This document shows, piece after piece, positions 1 through 6,405 of a stretch of DNA of 12,475 nt. The DNA comes from an uncultured Eubacteriales bacterium (GTDB lineage: Bacteria; Bacillota_A; Clostridia; Christensenellales; Aristaeellaceae). Position numbers and translations under genes: made by a program. The notes beneath the pieces were generated by a model, which made no database searches, had not been told where the DNA came from, and saw only the letters and a program-made list of their open reading frames with translations. The stretch spans positions 1-12,475 of the forward strand of contig CACYNZ010000077.1 of assembly GCA_902775835.1 (NCBI GenBank). The letters are read 5' to 3'. The number at the start of each line of letters is the position of its first letter. Position 1 is the stretch's first letter.

Positions 1-1
1 A

Positions 2-3000
2 CTGGAAAAAACTGTGGTTCCGGCCGCCGGCCATACGCTGACGAAGACTGAAGCAGTTCCGGCCACATGTACGGAACAAGGGCACAGCGAATACTGGACC
101 TGCGGCACCTGCGGGAAACTGTTCAGCGATGAGAAGGGCGAAACTGAAACCACACTGGAAAAAACTGTGGTTCCCGCCGCCGGTCATAAGCTGACGAAAA
201 CCGAAGCGGTTCCGGCTACTTGTACGGAAAAGGGAAATACTGCGTATTGGACCTGCGAAACCTGCGGGAAACTGTTCAGCGACGAACAGGGCAAAACTGA
301 AACTACCCTGGAAAACACTGTGGTTTCAGCACTGGGCCATGCCTACGGTGAATGGACCGAGGTGAAGCCCGCCACGGAAGAAGAAGAGGGCTCGGAGCAG
401 CGCATATGTTCGCACGATAATACTCATGTGGAAACCCGTGCGATTCCGAAGCTTAACCATGTCCATGTGCTGAACAAAACAGAAGCCTCGGCGGCAACAT
501 GCGCAGCTTCCGGCAATATTGAGTACTGGACATGTTCAGGGTGCGGGAGGCTGTTCAGGGACGCTGAGGGCACAGAAGAGATTAACAAAGAAGATACGGT
601 GACAGCACCGGTAAGCCATAAGCTGAACAAAACGGAAGCGGCTGCAGCAACGTGCACGGATGCCGGTCATATTGAGTACTGGACGTGTTCCGAATGCAGC
701 AAAATGTTCAGTGACGCGGAGGGTACAAAAGAGATTACTGCGGATGCTGCAGTGATTGCGGCACTTGGCCATAACCTTCAGAAAACAGAAGCGGCTGCGG
801 CGACCTGTACGGAACCAGGGCATACTGCCTACTGGACCTGCACTGTCTGCAAGAAACTGTTCAGTGATGAAGCAGGAACCAAGGAAATCAACCAGGCGGA
901 CACGGTTGTCGCGGCTGCGGGTCATAACCTGACGAAGGTCGCAGCGGCAGATCCGTCCTGCGAGAAAACCGGCAACATCGAATACTGGAAGTGCGAAACC
1001 TGCAAGAAGCTGTTTGGTGACGCGGAGGGCAGCAAGGAAATCGCAGAGAAAGACACAGTTACCGCTGCTCTTGGTCACAAGCTGCAGAAAGTAAACGCGA
1101 TGCCGGCTGACTGTGAGCATGCGGGTAATACTGAACACTGGAAATGCACAGCATGCGGCGATCTGTTTGCTGACGGAAACGGAACAACAAAGATTACCCA
1201 GGCGGATACGGACGTGGAAGCGCTCGGCCACAAGCTGCAGAAAACTGAAGCGGTGGCGGCAACCTGTACAGAACCCGGAAATACTGCCTACTGGGCCTGC
1301 ACTGTGTGCAAGAAACTGTTCAGTGATGAAGCAGGCACCAGGGAAATCAACCAGGCGGATACGGTTATTGCAGCTGCCGGTCATAACCTGACGAAAGTCG
1401 CGGCGGCAGATCCGTCCTGCGAGAAAGCTGGCAACATTGAATACTGGAAGTGCGAAACCTGCAAGAAGCTGTTTGGTGACGCTGAGGGCAGCAAGGAGAT
1501 CACAGAAGAGTCCACAGTACTTGCCGCTCTTGGCCATAAGCTGCAGAAAGTCAGTGCCGTCCCGGCTGACTGTGAGCATGCGGGCATTGTCGAGCACTGG
1601 AAATGCACAGTCTGCGGCGATCTGTTTGCAGACGAAGCCGGAACAACAAAGATTACCCAGGCAGATACGGTGGCGGCAGCGCTCGGCCACAAGCTTCAGA
1701 AAACAGAAGCGGTGGCGGTAACCTGTACAGAACCCGGAAATACTGCCTACTGGACCTGCACTGTGTGCAAGAAACTGTTCAGCGACGAAGCAGGTACTAA
1801 GGAAATCACCCTGGCAGATACGGTTGTTGCGGCTGCGGGTCATAATCTGACGAAGGTTGCAGCGGCAGACCCGTCCTGCGAAAAAACCGGAAACATTGAA
1901 TACTGGAAGTGCGAAACCTGTAAGAAGCTGTATGGTGACGCGGAGGGCAGCAAGGAGATCACAGAAGAGTCCACAGTACTTGCCGCTCTTGGCCATAAGC
2001 TGCAGAAAGTCAATGCGGTTCCGGCCGACTGTGAGCATGCGGGCAATATCGAACACTGGAAATGCACGGTCTGCGGCGATCTGTTTACAGACGAAGCCGG
2101 AAACAAGAAGATCTCCCAGGCGGACACGGTGGTGGCAGCACTTGGCCACAAGCTTCAGAAAACAGAAGCAGTGGCGGCAACCTGTACAGAACCCGGAAAT
2201 AATGCCTACTGGACCTGCACTGTGTGCAAGAAACTGTTCAGCGACGAAGCAGGTACTAAGGAAATTACCCGGAACGATACGGTTATCGGCGCGTTTGGCC
2301 ATGAATATGGTCCGTGGAAGGCCACCGAAGCTGCCACAAAAGACAAGGAAGGCGTTGAACAGCGCGTATGTTCGCACGACAGCAGCCATGTGGAAATCCG
2401 AGCGATTCCGAAGCTTGATCATGACCATGTCATGGAAAAAACAGAGGCTGCAGAGGCAACCTGCACGGATGATGGCAACATTGAGTACTGGACCTGTTCC
2501 GTGTGCGGAAAGATCTATACCGACGAGATCGGCCTGCAGGAGGTCACTGCGGAAGAAACGACTGTGAAAGCCCGGGGCCATGCCTATGGCGAATGGAAAG
2601 TGACCAGGGCTGCGGCGTGCGAGGAAGCCGGCGAAGAAACACGGACCTGTGCAAACGACGAAGCTCACACGGAACCCCGGGAAATCGCGGCGCTTGGACA
2701 TCTGCTTGAAAAAGTGGAGGCAAAGGACGCGACGGAAGAAGCTGAGGGCAATACAGCCTACTGGAAGTGCAGCCGCTGCGGAAAACTGTATGCCGATGAA
2801 GCGGGCAGCAAGGAAATCAGTCTGGAGGATACGGTCATCCAGAAACTTGAGCCGAAAGTTGAGGACGAGCCAGCGGGAGAGGAGAATAAGCCTGCGGATA
2901 CAGAGCCTTCCGGAACCCCGGCTGCGGATGCTGAACCGTCTTCTCCCAAACCGTCGGAAGGTGAGCCCCCTGCAACGAAACCGGACGTGCGGCCGGTGAA

Positions 3001-3532
3001 CCCGCCTGCCATTGAGATCATACCGGATGAAGCAGGGGATAGCACACAGGCACCGACGGACAATGAGAAGCCGGTTGTTACTCAGGTAAAGCCGGTCGTT
3101 ACCCAGGTAAAGGAGCCTGCCGTGTTCACGCTGCTGGACATTGTGAATCAGGTGTCAGATGAGCTTGCGGCAAAAACGGACATCCGTGTCTGGGTGGATG
3201 GCATTGAAGCAGCGCTGACGCCGGAGGAATACGCGAATGTTTCCAAAATGCCGGTGCGTGAACAGCTTCTCATCTGGCTGGCTGTTCTGGGATTTGAAGC
3301 AGATCTCCAGAAGGAGCTCGACGGGATCAGCAGTGAAGCCAGAAAGATGCTGAGCGCCATACTCGAGCGGCTGGCAACGGTTCCTGCCGAGAAAAAAATG
3401 GCATGGCTTATCCCGGGCAGAACAGAAGCAAATCAGGCATTTGTCCGCATCTGTATCCAGGAAGCGGACAAGACGCGGTATGAAGACTATCTCTTCACGT
3501 ATACTGACGGAAAATGGGTTATTGAAAAATAA
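2..3532 (+). CDS. Giant Cys/His-rich tandem-repeat protein, secreted/surface type (5' end outside window)
   Basis: The frame is open from base 2, and the first residues (LEKTVVPAAGH) match the end of a repeat unit, so the gene starts upstream; the GTG at 14 is not a credible start. About 1,176 residues are visible. Units 1-19 (bases 29-2848) are mostly 51 residues long with a GH at the start, a Cys at 14, an aromatic plus Trp at 22-23 and CxxC at 25-28. A shorter variant (GHxYGxW...CSHDxxHVE) occurs at 335, 2297 and as a relative at about 2579. A Pro/Glu/Ala-rich linker (about 2849-3120) and a roughly 135-residue C-terminal domain follow; I do not recognise that domain. No LPxTG motif, C-terminal membrane segment or S-layer domain is present, so any anchor or signal peptide would be in the missing N-terminal part. 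Such repeats are common in exported Bacillota proteins. Surface location is inferred; function is unknown. A terminator lies 28 nt downstream. Confidence 0.9.
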   Translation: MEKTVVPAAGHTLTKTEAVPATCTEQGHSEYWTCGTCGKLFSDEKGETETTLEKTVVPAAGHKLTKTEAVPATCTEKGNTAYWTCETCGKLFSDEQGKTETTLENTVVSALGHAYGEWTEVKPATEEEEGSEQRICSHDNTHVETRAIPKLNHVHVLNKTEASAATCAASGNIEYWTCSGCGRLFRDAEGTEEINKEDTVTAPVSHKLNKTEAAAATCTDAGHIEYWTCSECSKMFSDAEGTKEITADAAVIAALGHNLQKTEAAAATCTEPGHTAYWTCTVCKKLFSDEAGTKEINQADTVVAAAGHNLTKVAAADPSCEKTGNIEYWKCETCKKLFGDAEGSKEIAEKDTVTAALGHKLQKVNAMPADCEHAGNTEHWKCTACGDLFADGNGTTKITQADTDVEALGHKLQKTEAVAATCTEPGNTAYWACTVCKKLFSDEAGTREINQADTVIAAAGHNLTKVAAADPSCEKAGNIEYWKCETCKKLFGDAEGSKEITEESTVLAALGHKLQKVSAVPADCEHAGIVEHWKCTVCGDLFADEAGTTKITQADTVAAALGHKLQKTEAVAVTCTEPGNTAYWTCTVCKKLFSDEAGTKEITLADTVVAAAGHNLTKVAAADPSCEKTGNIEYWKCETCKKLYGDAEGSKEITEESTVLAALGHKLQKVNAVPADCEHAGNIEHWKCTVCGDLFTDEAGNKKISQADTVVAALGHKLQKTEAVAATCTEPGNNAYWTCTVCKKLFSDEAGTKEITRNDTVIGAFGHEYGPWKATEAATKDKEGVEQRVCSHDSSHVEIRAIPKLDHDHVMEKTEAAEATCTDDGNIEYWTCSVCGKIYTDEIGLQEVTAEETTVKARGHAYGEWKVTRAAACEEAGEETRTCANDEAHTEPREIAALGHLLEKVEAKDATEEAEGNTAYWKCSRCGKLYADEAGSKEISLEDTVIQKLEPKVEDEPAGEENKPADTEPSGTPAADAEPSSPKPSEGEPPATKPDVRPVNPPAIEIIPDEAGDSTQAPTDNEKPVVTQVKPVVTQVKEPAVFTLLDIVNQVSDELAAKTDIRVWVDGIEAALTPEEYANVSKMPVREQLLIWLAVLGFEADLQKELDGISSEARKMLSAILERLATVPAEKKMAWLIPGRTEANQAFVRICIQEADKTRYEDYLFTYTDGKWVIEK
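29..2848 (+). repeat. Coding tandem array of 19 units, mostly 153 bp (51 residues)
   Basis: Unit starts were read from the GH codons at, for example, 29, 182, 767, 1226, 1685, 2144 and 2696, and all are in frame. The main type is GH-x11-C-x7-(Y/H)-W-x-C-x2-C-x2-L(F/Y)-x4-G. The second type is about 40-45 residues long, has GHxYGxW at its start and one Cys followed by His, and occurs at 335 and 2297 (both ending in PKL-x-H-x-HV) with a third relative at about 2579. The period is a multiple of three, so copy-number change keeps the frame. The last unit (2696-2848) has lost the first Cys. Confidence 0.93.
767..2296 (+). repeat. Higher-order repeat: three copies of a 459-bp, three-unit block plus one extra unit
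   Basis: Blocks begin at 767, 1226 and 1685, each exactly 459 bp after the last, and a partial fourth block (one unit) runs 2144-2296. Within every block the three units keep distinct identities in the same order: one with TCTEPG and CTVCKKLFSDEAG, one with SCEK-x-G and CETCKKL(F/Y)GDAEG, and one with DCEHAG and a CGDLF core. Units are more alike between blocks than within a block. That is the signature of amplifying a triplet rather than a single unit. Confidence 0.93.
3068..3109 (+). repeat. Two tandem copies of a 21-bp coding repeat in the linker
   Basis: Bases 3068-3088 and 3089-3109 each encode KPVVTQV and differ at a few silent positions. A further Lys codon follows and leads into the C-terminal domain. 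This is a short in-frame duplication in a low-complexity spacer, probably with no role beyond linker length. Confidence 0.8.
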
Positions 3533-3559
3533 GCATTTCTGTCAGGCTGCATAAGCTCA

Positions 3560-3592
3560 GGGCTGTCTCTAGTAATAGGGGCAGTCCTTTTC
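3560..3592 (+). terminator. Rho-independent terminator of the repeat gene
   Basis: Arms 3560-3569 and 3578-3587 form a 10-bp stem that includes three G-U pairs, with an 8-nt loop, followed by TTTT and CT. It lies 28 nt after the TAA of the repeat gene and ends its transcript before the convergent hsp20 gene. Confidence 0.8.
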
Positions 3593-3651
3593 TGAATCCG
3601 CATTCATGGGATGGACGAATGATCCTGATCTTGGAAAACGGATGAGCGCGC

Positions 3652-3691
3652 AAAAAGGCGCCTGCCGGATACGGAGTCCGGCAGGCGCCTT
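3652..3691 (-). terminator. Strong rho-independent terminator of hsp20
   Basis: A perfect 15-bp stem (3655-3669 with 3677-3691) closes a 7-nt loop. Read on the minus strand it is followed by a run of five T (complement of 3652-3656). It starts 15 nt after the hsp20 stop codon. The stem alone might also slow plus-strand transcription, but there is no T run on that side. Confidence 0.9.
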
Positions 3692-3705
3692 CACGTTACA
3701 GCTGA

Positions 3706-4158
3706 TTATCCTTCAATCAGGATCTGTTTCTTTTCAGGAACCTTTCTTGCTTCTTTCTTCGGGATGGTGAGGGTCAGCACACCATTTTCATACTTGGCCT
3801 TGATATCCTCTTCCGTGATGCTGTCACCCACATAGAAGCTGCGCTGCATGGTGCCGACATAGCGCTCCTGCCGCAGCATCTTGCCCTTGTCTTCCTTGGA
3901 CAGGCTCTTTTCCGTCGAGATGGTCAGGTAGCCGTTATTCAGGTCCACCTTGATATCGTCCTTGCTGAAACCGGGCAGATCCACGCTGATTTCATAGTTC
4001 TCATCGAGTTCTTTGACATCGGTTTTCATCATGTGGGCCGCGTTCTTGCCATAGAGAACGTGCTCGGGACGTGCCATACCGCGGAAGAAATCACGGTCAA
4101 AATCATCAAAAACATCCATCAGATTCTCGCCGAACAGACTGGGAAGATATGTACTCAT
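3706..4158 (-). CDS. hsp20: Hsp20 / alpha-crystallin family small heat-shock protein
   Basis: A 150-residue small heat-shock protein, normal length for bacterial Hsp20. These proteins form cytoplasmic oligomers that hold unfolding proteins without ATP until DnaK or ClpB can refold them. The N-terminal arm (1-43) is Phe/Asp-rich (DVFDDFDRDFF). The alpha-crystallin domain spans about 44-135, with the VDLPGF strand at 59-64 and the signature A-x3-NGVL at 121-128. The C-terminal tail carries the IxI oligomerisation motif ILI at 146-148. The ATG at 4158 was chosen because GGAGGT (4166-4171) sits 7 nt before it; an in-frame TTG at 4173 would overlap that site. The gene is monocistronic, with its own promoter, CtsR-type operator, long leader and terminator. 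Identification is secure; the control is predicted from sequence. Confidence 0.96.
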   Translation of the reverse strand: MSTYLPSLFGENLMDVFDDFDRDFFRGMARPEHVLYGKNAAHMMKTDVKELDENYEISVDLPGFSKDDIKVDLNNGYLTISTEKSLSKEDKGKMLRQERYVGTMQRSFYVGDSITEEDIKAKYENGVLTLTIPKKEARKVPEKKQILIEG

Positions 4159-4224
4159 AATGCAAACCTCCAATACACATTTGGCCTTGTACGCTGGGGT
4201 GCGCCAGTGCTGCAGGGTCGCATT
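4159..4224 (-). promoter_or_regulatory. Candidate RNA thermometer in the hsp20 leader
   Basis: In the minus-strand mRNA, the 11 nt just before the start codon (complement of 4159-4169, including the 3' part of the GGAGGT site) can pair with an upstream segment (complement of 4214-4224). That gives ten pairs, one of them G-U, interrupted by a single C-U mismatch, and it closes a 44-nt loop. Shielding of the ribosome site by an imperfect helix is how ROSE and fourU thermometers control small heat-shock genes. This element matches neither class exactly. The pairing is seen by eye; the thermometer role is inferred. Confidence 0.45.
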
Positions 4225-4239
4225 TCTGCCGTCCTCTCC

Positions 4240-4257
4240 GGGACTCTCCTGAGTCCC
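4240..4257 (-). other. Hairpin near the 5' end of the hsp20 leader
   Basis: Perfect 7-bp arms (4240-4246 and 4251-4257) enclose a 4-nt loop, AGGA in the mRNA. It begins about 13 nt after the predicted transcription start and has no T run, so it is not a terminator. It may stabilise the transcript or form part of a larger leader fold. Confidence 0.5.
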
Positions 4258-4276
4258 TTCCCTTGACGGTGACTGT

Positions 4277-4305
4277 AGTATAGTTCAAAGATCAAAGAAA
4301 GTCAA
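4277..4305 (-). promoter_or_regulatory. Sigma-A type promoter of hsp20
   Basis: On the minus strand the -35 is TTGACT (complement of 4300-4305) and the -10 is TATACT (complement of 4277-4282), with a 17-nt spacer. Each differs from consensus by one base. Transcription should start near 4270, giving a leader of about 112 nt. Confidence 0.82.
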
Positions 4306-4306
4306 A
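4290..4306. promoter_or_regulatory. CtsR-type operator over the hsp20 -35 box
   Basis: The plus strand reads GATCAAA-GAA-AGTCAAA. The established CtsR box is RGTCAAA-NAN-RGTCAAA, so there is one mismatch, in the first heptamer, and a fitting spacer. A third related heptamer, GTTCAAA (4283-4289), abuts it. CtsR represses clp and other class III heat-shock genes in Bacillota and lets go of its operator on heating. The site overlaps the -35 and spacer of the hsp20 promoter, as expected for repression. ctsR is not in the window. Confidence 0.7.
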
Positions 4307-4400
4307 TATGGATTTCGATGGTTTTGATTGGATTACAGGACAATCGAAGAACAAATCGCATTTATGAAAGAAAATCACAACTTTTCTTCAAATTTCTCCT

Positions 4401-4415
4401 GATTTCGACGAAATC
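4401..4415. promoter_or_regulatory. Perfect 7+7 palindrome, possible operator
   Basis: GATTTCG-A-CGAAATC is a perfect inverted repeat around one central base. The half-site GATTTCGA recurs at 4311-4318, next to the hsp20 CtsR box. It lies about 130 bases before the likely MBL promoter. The arms are too short for a terminator. A dimeric repressor site is possible but no regulator can be named. Confidence 0.35.
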
Positions 4416-4527
4416 CAGCTTATGTGGGAATGTGTCCGAAGCCGATTGTGACGGCAGAAGAACTGGCTGCGGGAAATATGGAGACAAAATAATGCGTCTT
4501 TGTGCCATTTTCTAATGGACCTGTGCA

Positions 4528-4536
4528 TGATACAAT
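4528..4536 (+). promoter_or_regulatory. Extended -10 promoter for the MBL-esterase-PHP operon
   Basis: TGATACAAT gives the extended TG motif plus TACAAT, one base from consensus. There is no good -35 at 16-18 nt (TTTTCT at 4508-4513 is the nearest), which is tolerable with an extended -10. Transcription would start near 4543, about 110 nt before the chosen ATG. Confidence 0.45.
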
Positions 4537-4653
4537 AAATACACATGGCACTGGACGCAGTCATGCGTGCCGGAGATGTTCCTGCACGGGATGCGGGACA
4601 GGAAAACCTATGAAAGAGAATCAATGAAGCACACCCGAAAGGAAGGGAATGTG

Positions 4654-5574
4654 ATGAGAGATCAGGAAACAGGAGGAGTTCCATATTTCGCTGCCGAGCA
4701 AATCGCGGAAGGTACCTGGATGATCCGCAGTGCCTTTACGGCGGACACACCGTCCCTCTGTTATCTGCTGGAAGGCAGGGATTACGCACTCCTGATCGAT
4801 ACCATGATGGGCTGGGGCAACCTGAAGGCCTTCTGCGAAACCCTGACGGACCTGCCTGTCCGGCTGGTAAATACGCATGTACACCCGGATCATACGGGCG
4901 GAAATTTCCATTTTGACCTGTGTTACATGCATTACCGGGATATTCCGTATTTTCAGCAGTCCCTTGGATACGGCAGACAGGAAGTGTTCGAGCAGGCAAG
5001 AGCGGAAGCACTGCCTGAATACCGGGAGCGTATGGTGATGGATGACAATTTCCGGGATGCACTGCCGATGCGCGTCTTTCCCCTGTGCGATGGGGATGTG
5101 TTCGATCTTGGCGGGCGGATTATCCGGGTATTGGAATGTCCGGGGCATACGCCTGGATCGATTGTGCTCCTGGATCCTGCGGTCCGCTTTGCCTATACCG
5201 GGGATGCCTGCAATGGAAACACGCTGCTGGAGTTTGCAAATTCCATGCCTGTTTCCGTATATATGCAGAGTCTTCTGCAGCTGCGGACGCACCTGGGAGA
5301 GTTTGACAGGATGTACGGCGGGCACGAGATCTTTGGCGCAGACCTTGTGGATGAAGCTATAGAGACCGTGGCCAGAGTGCTGGCGGGCACGGATGACAGG
5401 GTGGAAACAGAGGGCATGTTCGGACAACCCGTGCGGTACGCTGCGCGGCGGGTGGAAAATGGGTATGCAAGAGTGGACGGCAAGCACTTCAATATGAGCT
5501 ATGTGCCGGAGCGGGTCTGGGGAAGCTTCCCGGAGAAACAGCGGATTACGCTGGACCTTCCGCCCATGGCATGA
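4654..5574 (+). CDS. Metallo-beta-lactamase-fold metal-dependent hydrolase
   Basis: A 306-residue MBL-fold enzyme, first gene of a three-gene operon. All canonical ligands of the dinuclear metal site are visible: the HxHxDH motif at 75-80 (THVHPDHTGG), His165 in PGHTPGS, Asp184 in TGDA and His224 in GGHE. The N-terminal part has the usual beta-strand layout with a Ser-Leu-Cys-Tyr-Leu-Leu strand before LLIDTMMGWG. The family hydrolyses thioesters, lactones, phosphoesters and other bonds; the substrate cannot be read from this sequence. The ATG at 4654 was chosen because GGAAGG (4641-4646) lies 7 nt upstream; in-frame ATGs at 4567 and 4624 have no comparable site. The stop is 31 nt before the esterase gene. 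The next two genes are also hydrolases, which hints at a shared catabolic substrate. Confidence 0.9.
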   Translation: MRDQETGGVPYFAAEQIAEGTWMIRSAFTADTPSLCYLLEGRDYALLIDTMMGWGNLKAFCETLTDLPVRLVNTHVHPDHTGGNFHFDLCYMHYRDIPYFQQSLGYGRQEVFEQARAEALPEYRERMVMDDNFRDALPMRVFPLCDGDVFDLGGRIIRVLECPGHTPGSIVLLDPAVRFAYTGDACNGNTLLEFANSMPVSVYMQSLLQLRTHLGEFDRMYGGHEIFGADLVDEAIETVARVLAGTDDRVETEGMFGQPVRYAARRVENGYARVDGKHFNMSYVPERVWGSFPEKQRITLDLPPMA

Positions 5575-5605
5575 ATGATGAGGACAAAGGTGAAGGAGGG
5601 GTTTT

Positions 5606-6385
5606 ATGCTGGAAATACCAGCGGCATTCAGGGAAACATGTGAGAATCCGGGCAAGGTGACCCGGCTGGACTACGGAAGAAAGTTTGTGTTGCTCTATAC
5701 ACCAGTTCGGCCGGCAAAGCGGATTCTGTACCTGATCCATGGCGGCGGCGGAGACCAGTATGCGTTTTTCCGCCCGGAGTTCCTGAACATGGTAGATCAC
5801 ATGATGGAAGCGGGCGTGATGGAGCCCATGTATATGGTTTCTCCCTGCTTCTATGATCCGGATGAGACGGACAAGACACCGGGATCCTCGGGAAAAGCAG
5901 TGGCCAAATTCTGTGCTGAGCTCCGGAAGGACATCCTGCCTCTGGCGGAAGCGCATGCAGGGCAGGCCTTTGCCCGGGAAGACCGGATCATCGGCGGGTT
6001 TTCCATGGGCGGCGTGACCACCTGGTATGCCATGCTCCAGGCACTGGACCTGTTTTACTGGTTCGTGCCCATGAGCGGGGACTGCTGGGCACTCGGCGAA
6101 AAGGGCGGGGGAACTTATCCGCAGGAGACAGCGCAGGCGCTGGCAGATGCTGTGAAAAAGCAGGGCAGTCCGGACTTCCGGATTCACGCTGTCACAGGCT
6201 CCAAGGATATCGCGTATCCGAATCTGGACCCGCAGATCAAGGCCATGCAGCAGATGACGGAAGTCTTCGGAAAGCGCCTGGAATATGACGTGCTGGAAAA
6301 TGGCGTGCACGATTACGAAACCATTTTCCGTTATCTCTACCATGTGCTTCCGGAAGTGTCCGGAAAGCCTGGCGCGGCGGAATGA
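5606..6385 (+). CDS. Alpha/beta-hydrolase esterase (esterase D / feruloyl-esterase-like)
   Basis: A 259-residue protein resembling the putative esterase family (Pfam PF00756) that includes esterase D, enterochelin esterases and carbohydrate-active acetyl/feruloyl esterases. An oxyanion-loop segment LIHGGGGD is at 43-50, the nucleophile elbow GFSMGG puts Ser133 in place, and Asp201 (GSKD) and His235 (GVHDY) can complete the triad. No signal peptide is seen, so it should act in the cytoplasm. The start is supported by AAGGAGGG (5593-5600) ending 5 nt before the ATG. Its TGA overlaps an ATG at 6382 in the next frame, a typical tight operon junction. Cutting of acyl groups from sugars or aromatics is plausible for the family, but the substrate is unknown. 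It could also be annotated simply as an alpha/beta hydrolase. Confidence 0.85.
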   Translation: MLEIPAAFRETCENPGKVTRLDYGRKFVLLYTPVRPAKRILYLIHGGGGDQYAFFRPEFLNMVDHMMEAGVMEPMYMVSPCFYDPDETDKTPGSSGKAVAKFCAELRKDILPLAEAHAGQAFAREDRIIGGFSMGGVTTWYAMLQALDLFYWFVPMSGDCWALGEKGGGTYPQETAQALADAVKKQGSPDFRIHAVTGSKDIAYPNLDPQIKAMQQMTEVFGKRLEYDVLENGVHDYETIFRYLYHVLPEVSGKPGAAE

Positions 6386-6405
6386 TTCAGACAGGAGGCG
6401 GCAGC

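Larger units (their letters stand above)
4307..4653. other. Intergenic region between hsp20 and the MBL gene
   Basis: About 350 bases, clearly AT-richer than the flanking genes in its first half. It contains a 15-bp palindrome (4401-4415) and an extended -10 element (4528-4536). No credible gene is visible: short frames here lack ribosome sites and recognisable residues. The segment 4567-4653 is in frame with the MBL gene but is judged to be leader rather than coding. Confidence 0.6.

Noticed and set aside
536..2701. Open frame of about 720 codons on the minus strand, opposite the repeat gene
   Set aside because: The 153-bp period is a multiple of three, so one stop-free antisense unit stays open across all copies. 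The product is Cys/Phe/Arg-rich with no recognisable domain and no ribosome site.
29..2848. Regular spacing considered as a CRISPR array
   Set aside because: The 153-bp period is continuous coding sequence with no unique spacers and diverged copies.
4318..4515. Short plus-strand frame in the hsp20-MBL intergenic region
   Set aside because: No ribosome site, AT-rich regulatory-looking sequence, and no resemblance to a known small protein.
4567..4653. N-terminal extension of the MBL protein from ATG 4567 or 4624
   Set aside because: Residues are Lys/Arg-rich and unlike the MBL fold, and the only good ribosome site precedes the ATG at 4654.
4621..5655. Long minus-strand frame opposite the MBL gene
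   Set aside because: His/Pro/Arg-rich translation without motifs; the opposite strand encodes a complete MBL metal site.
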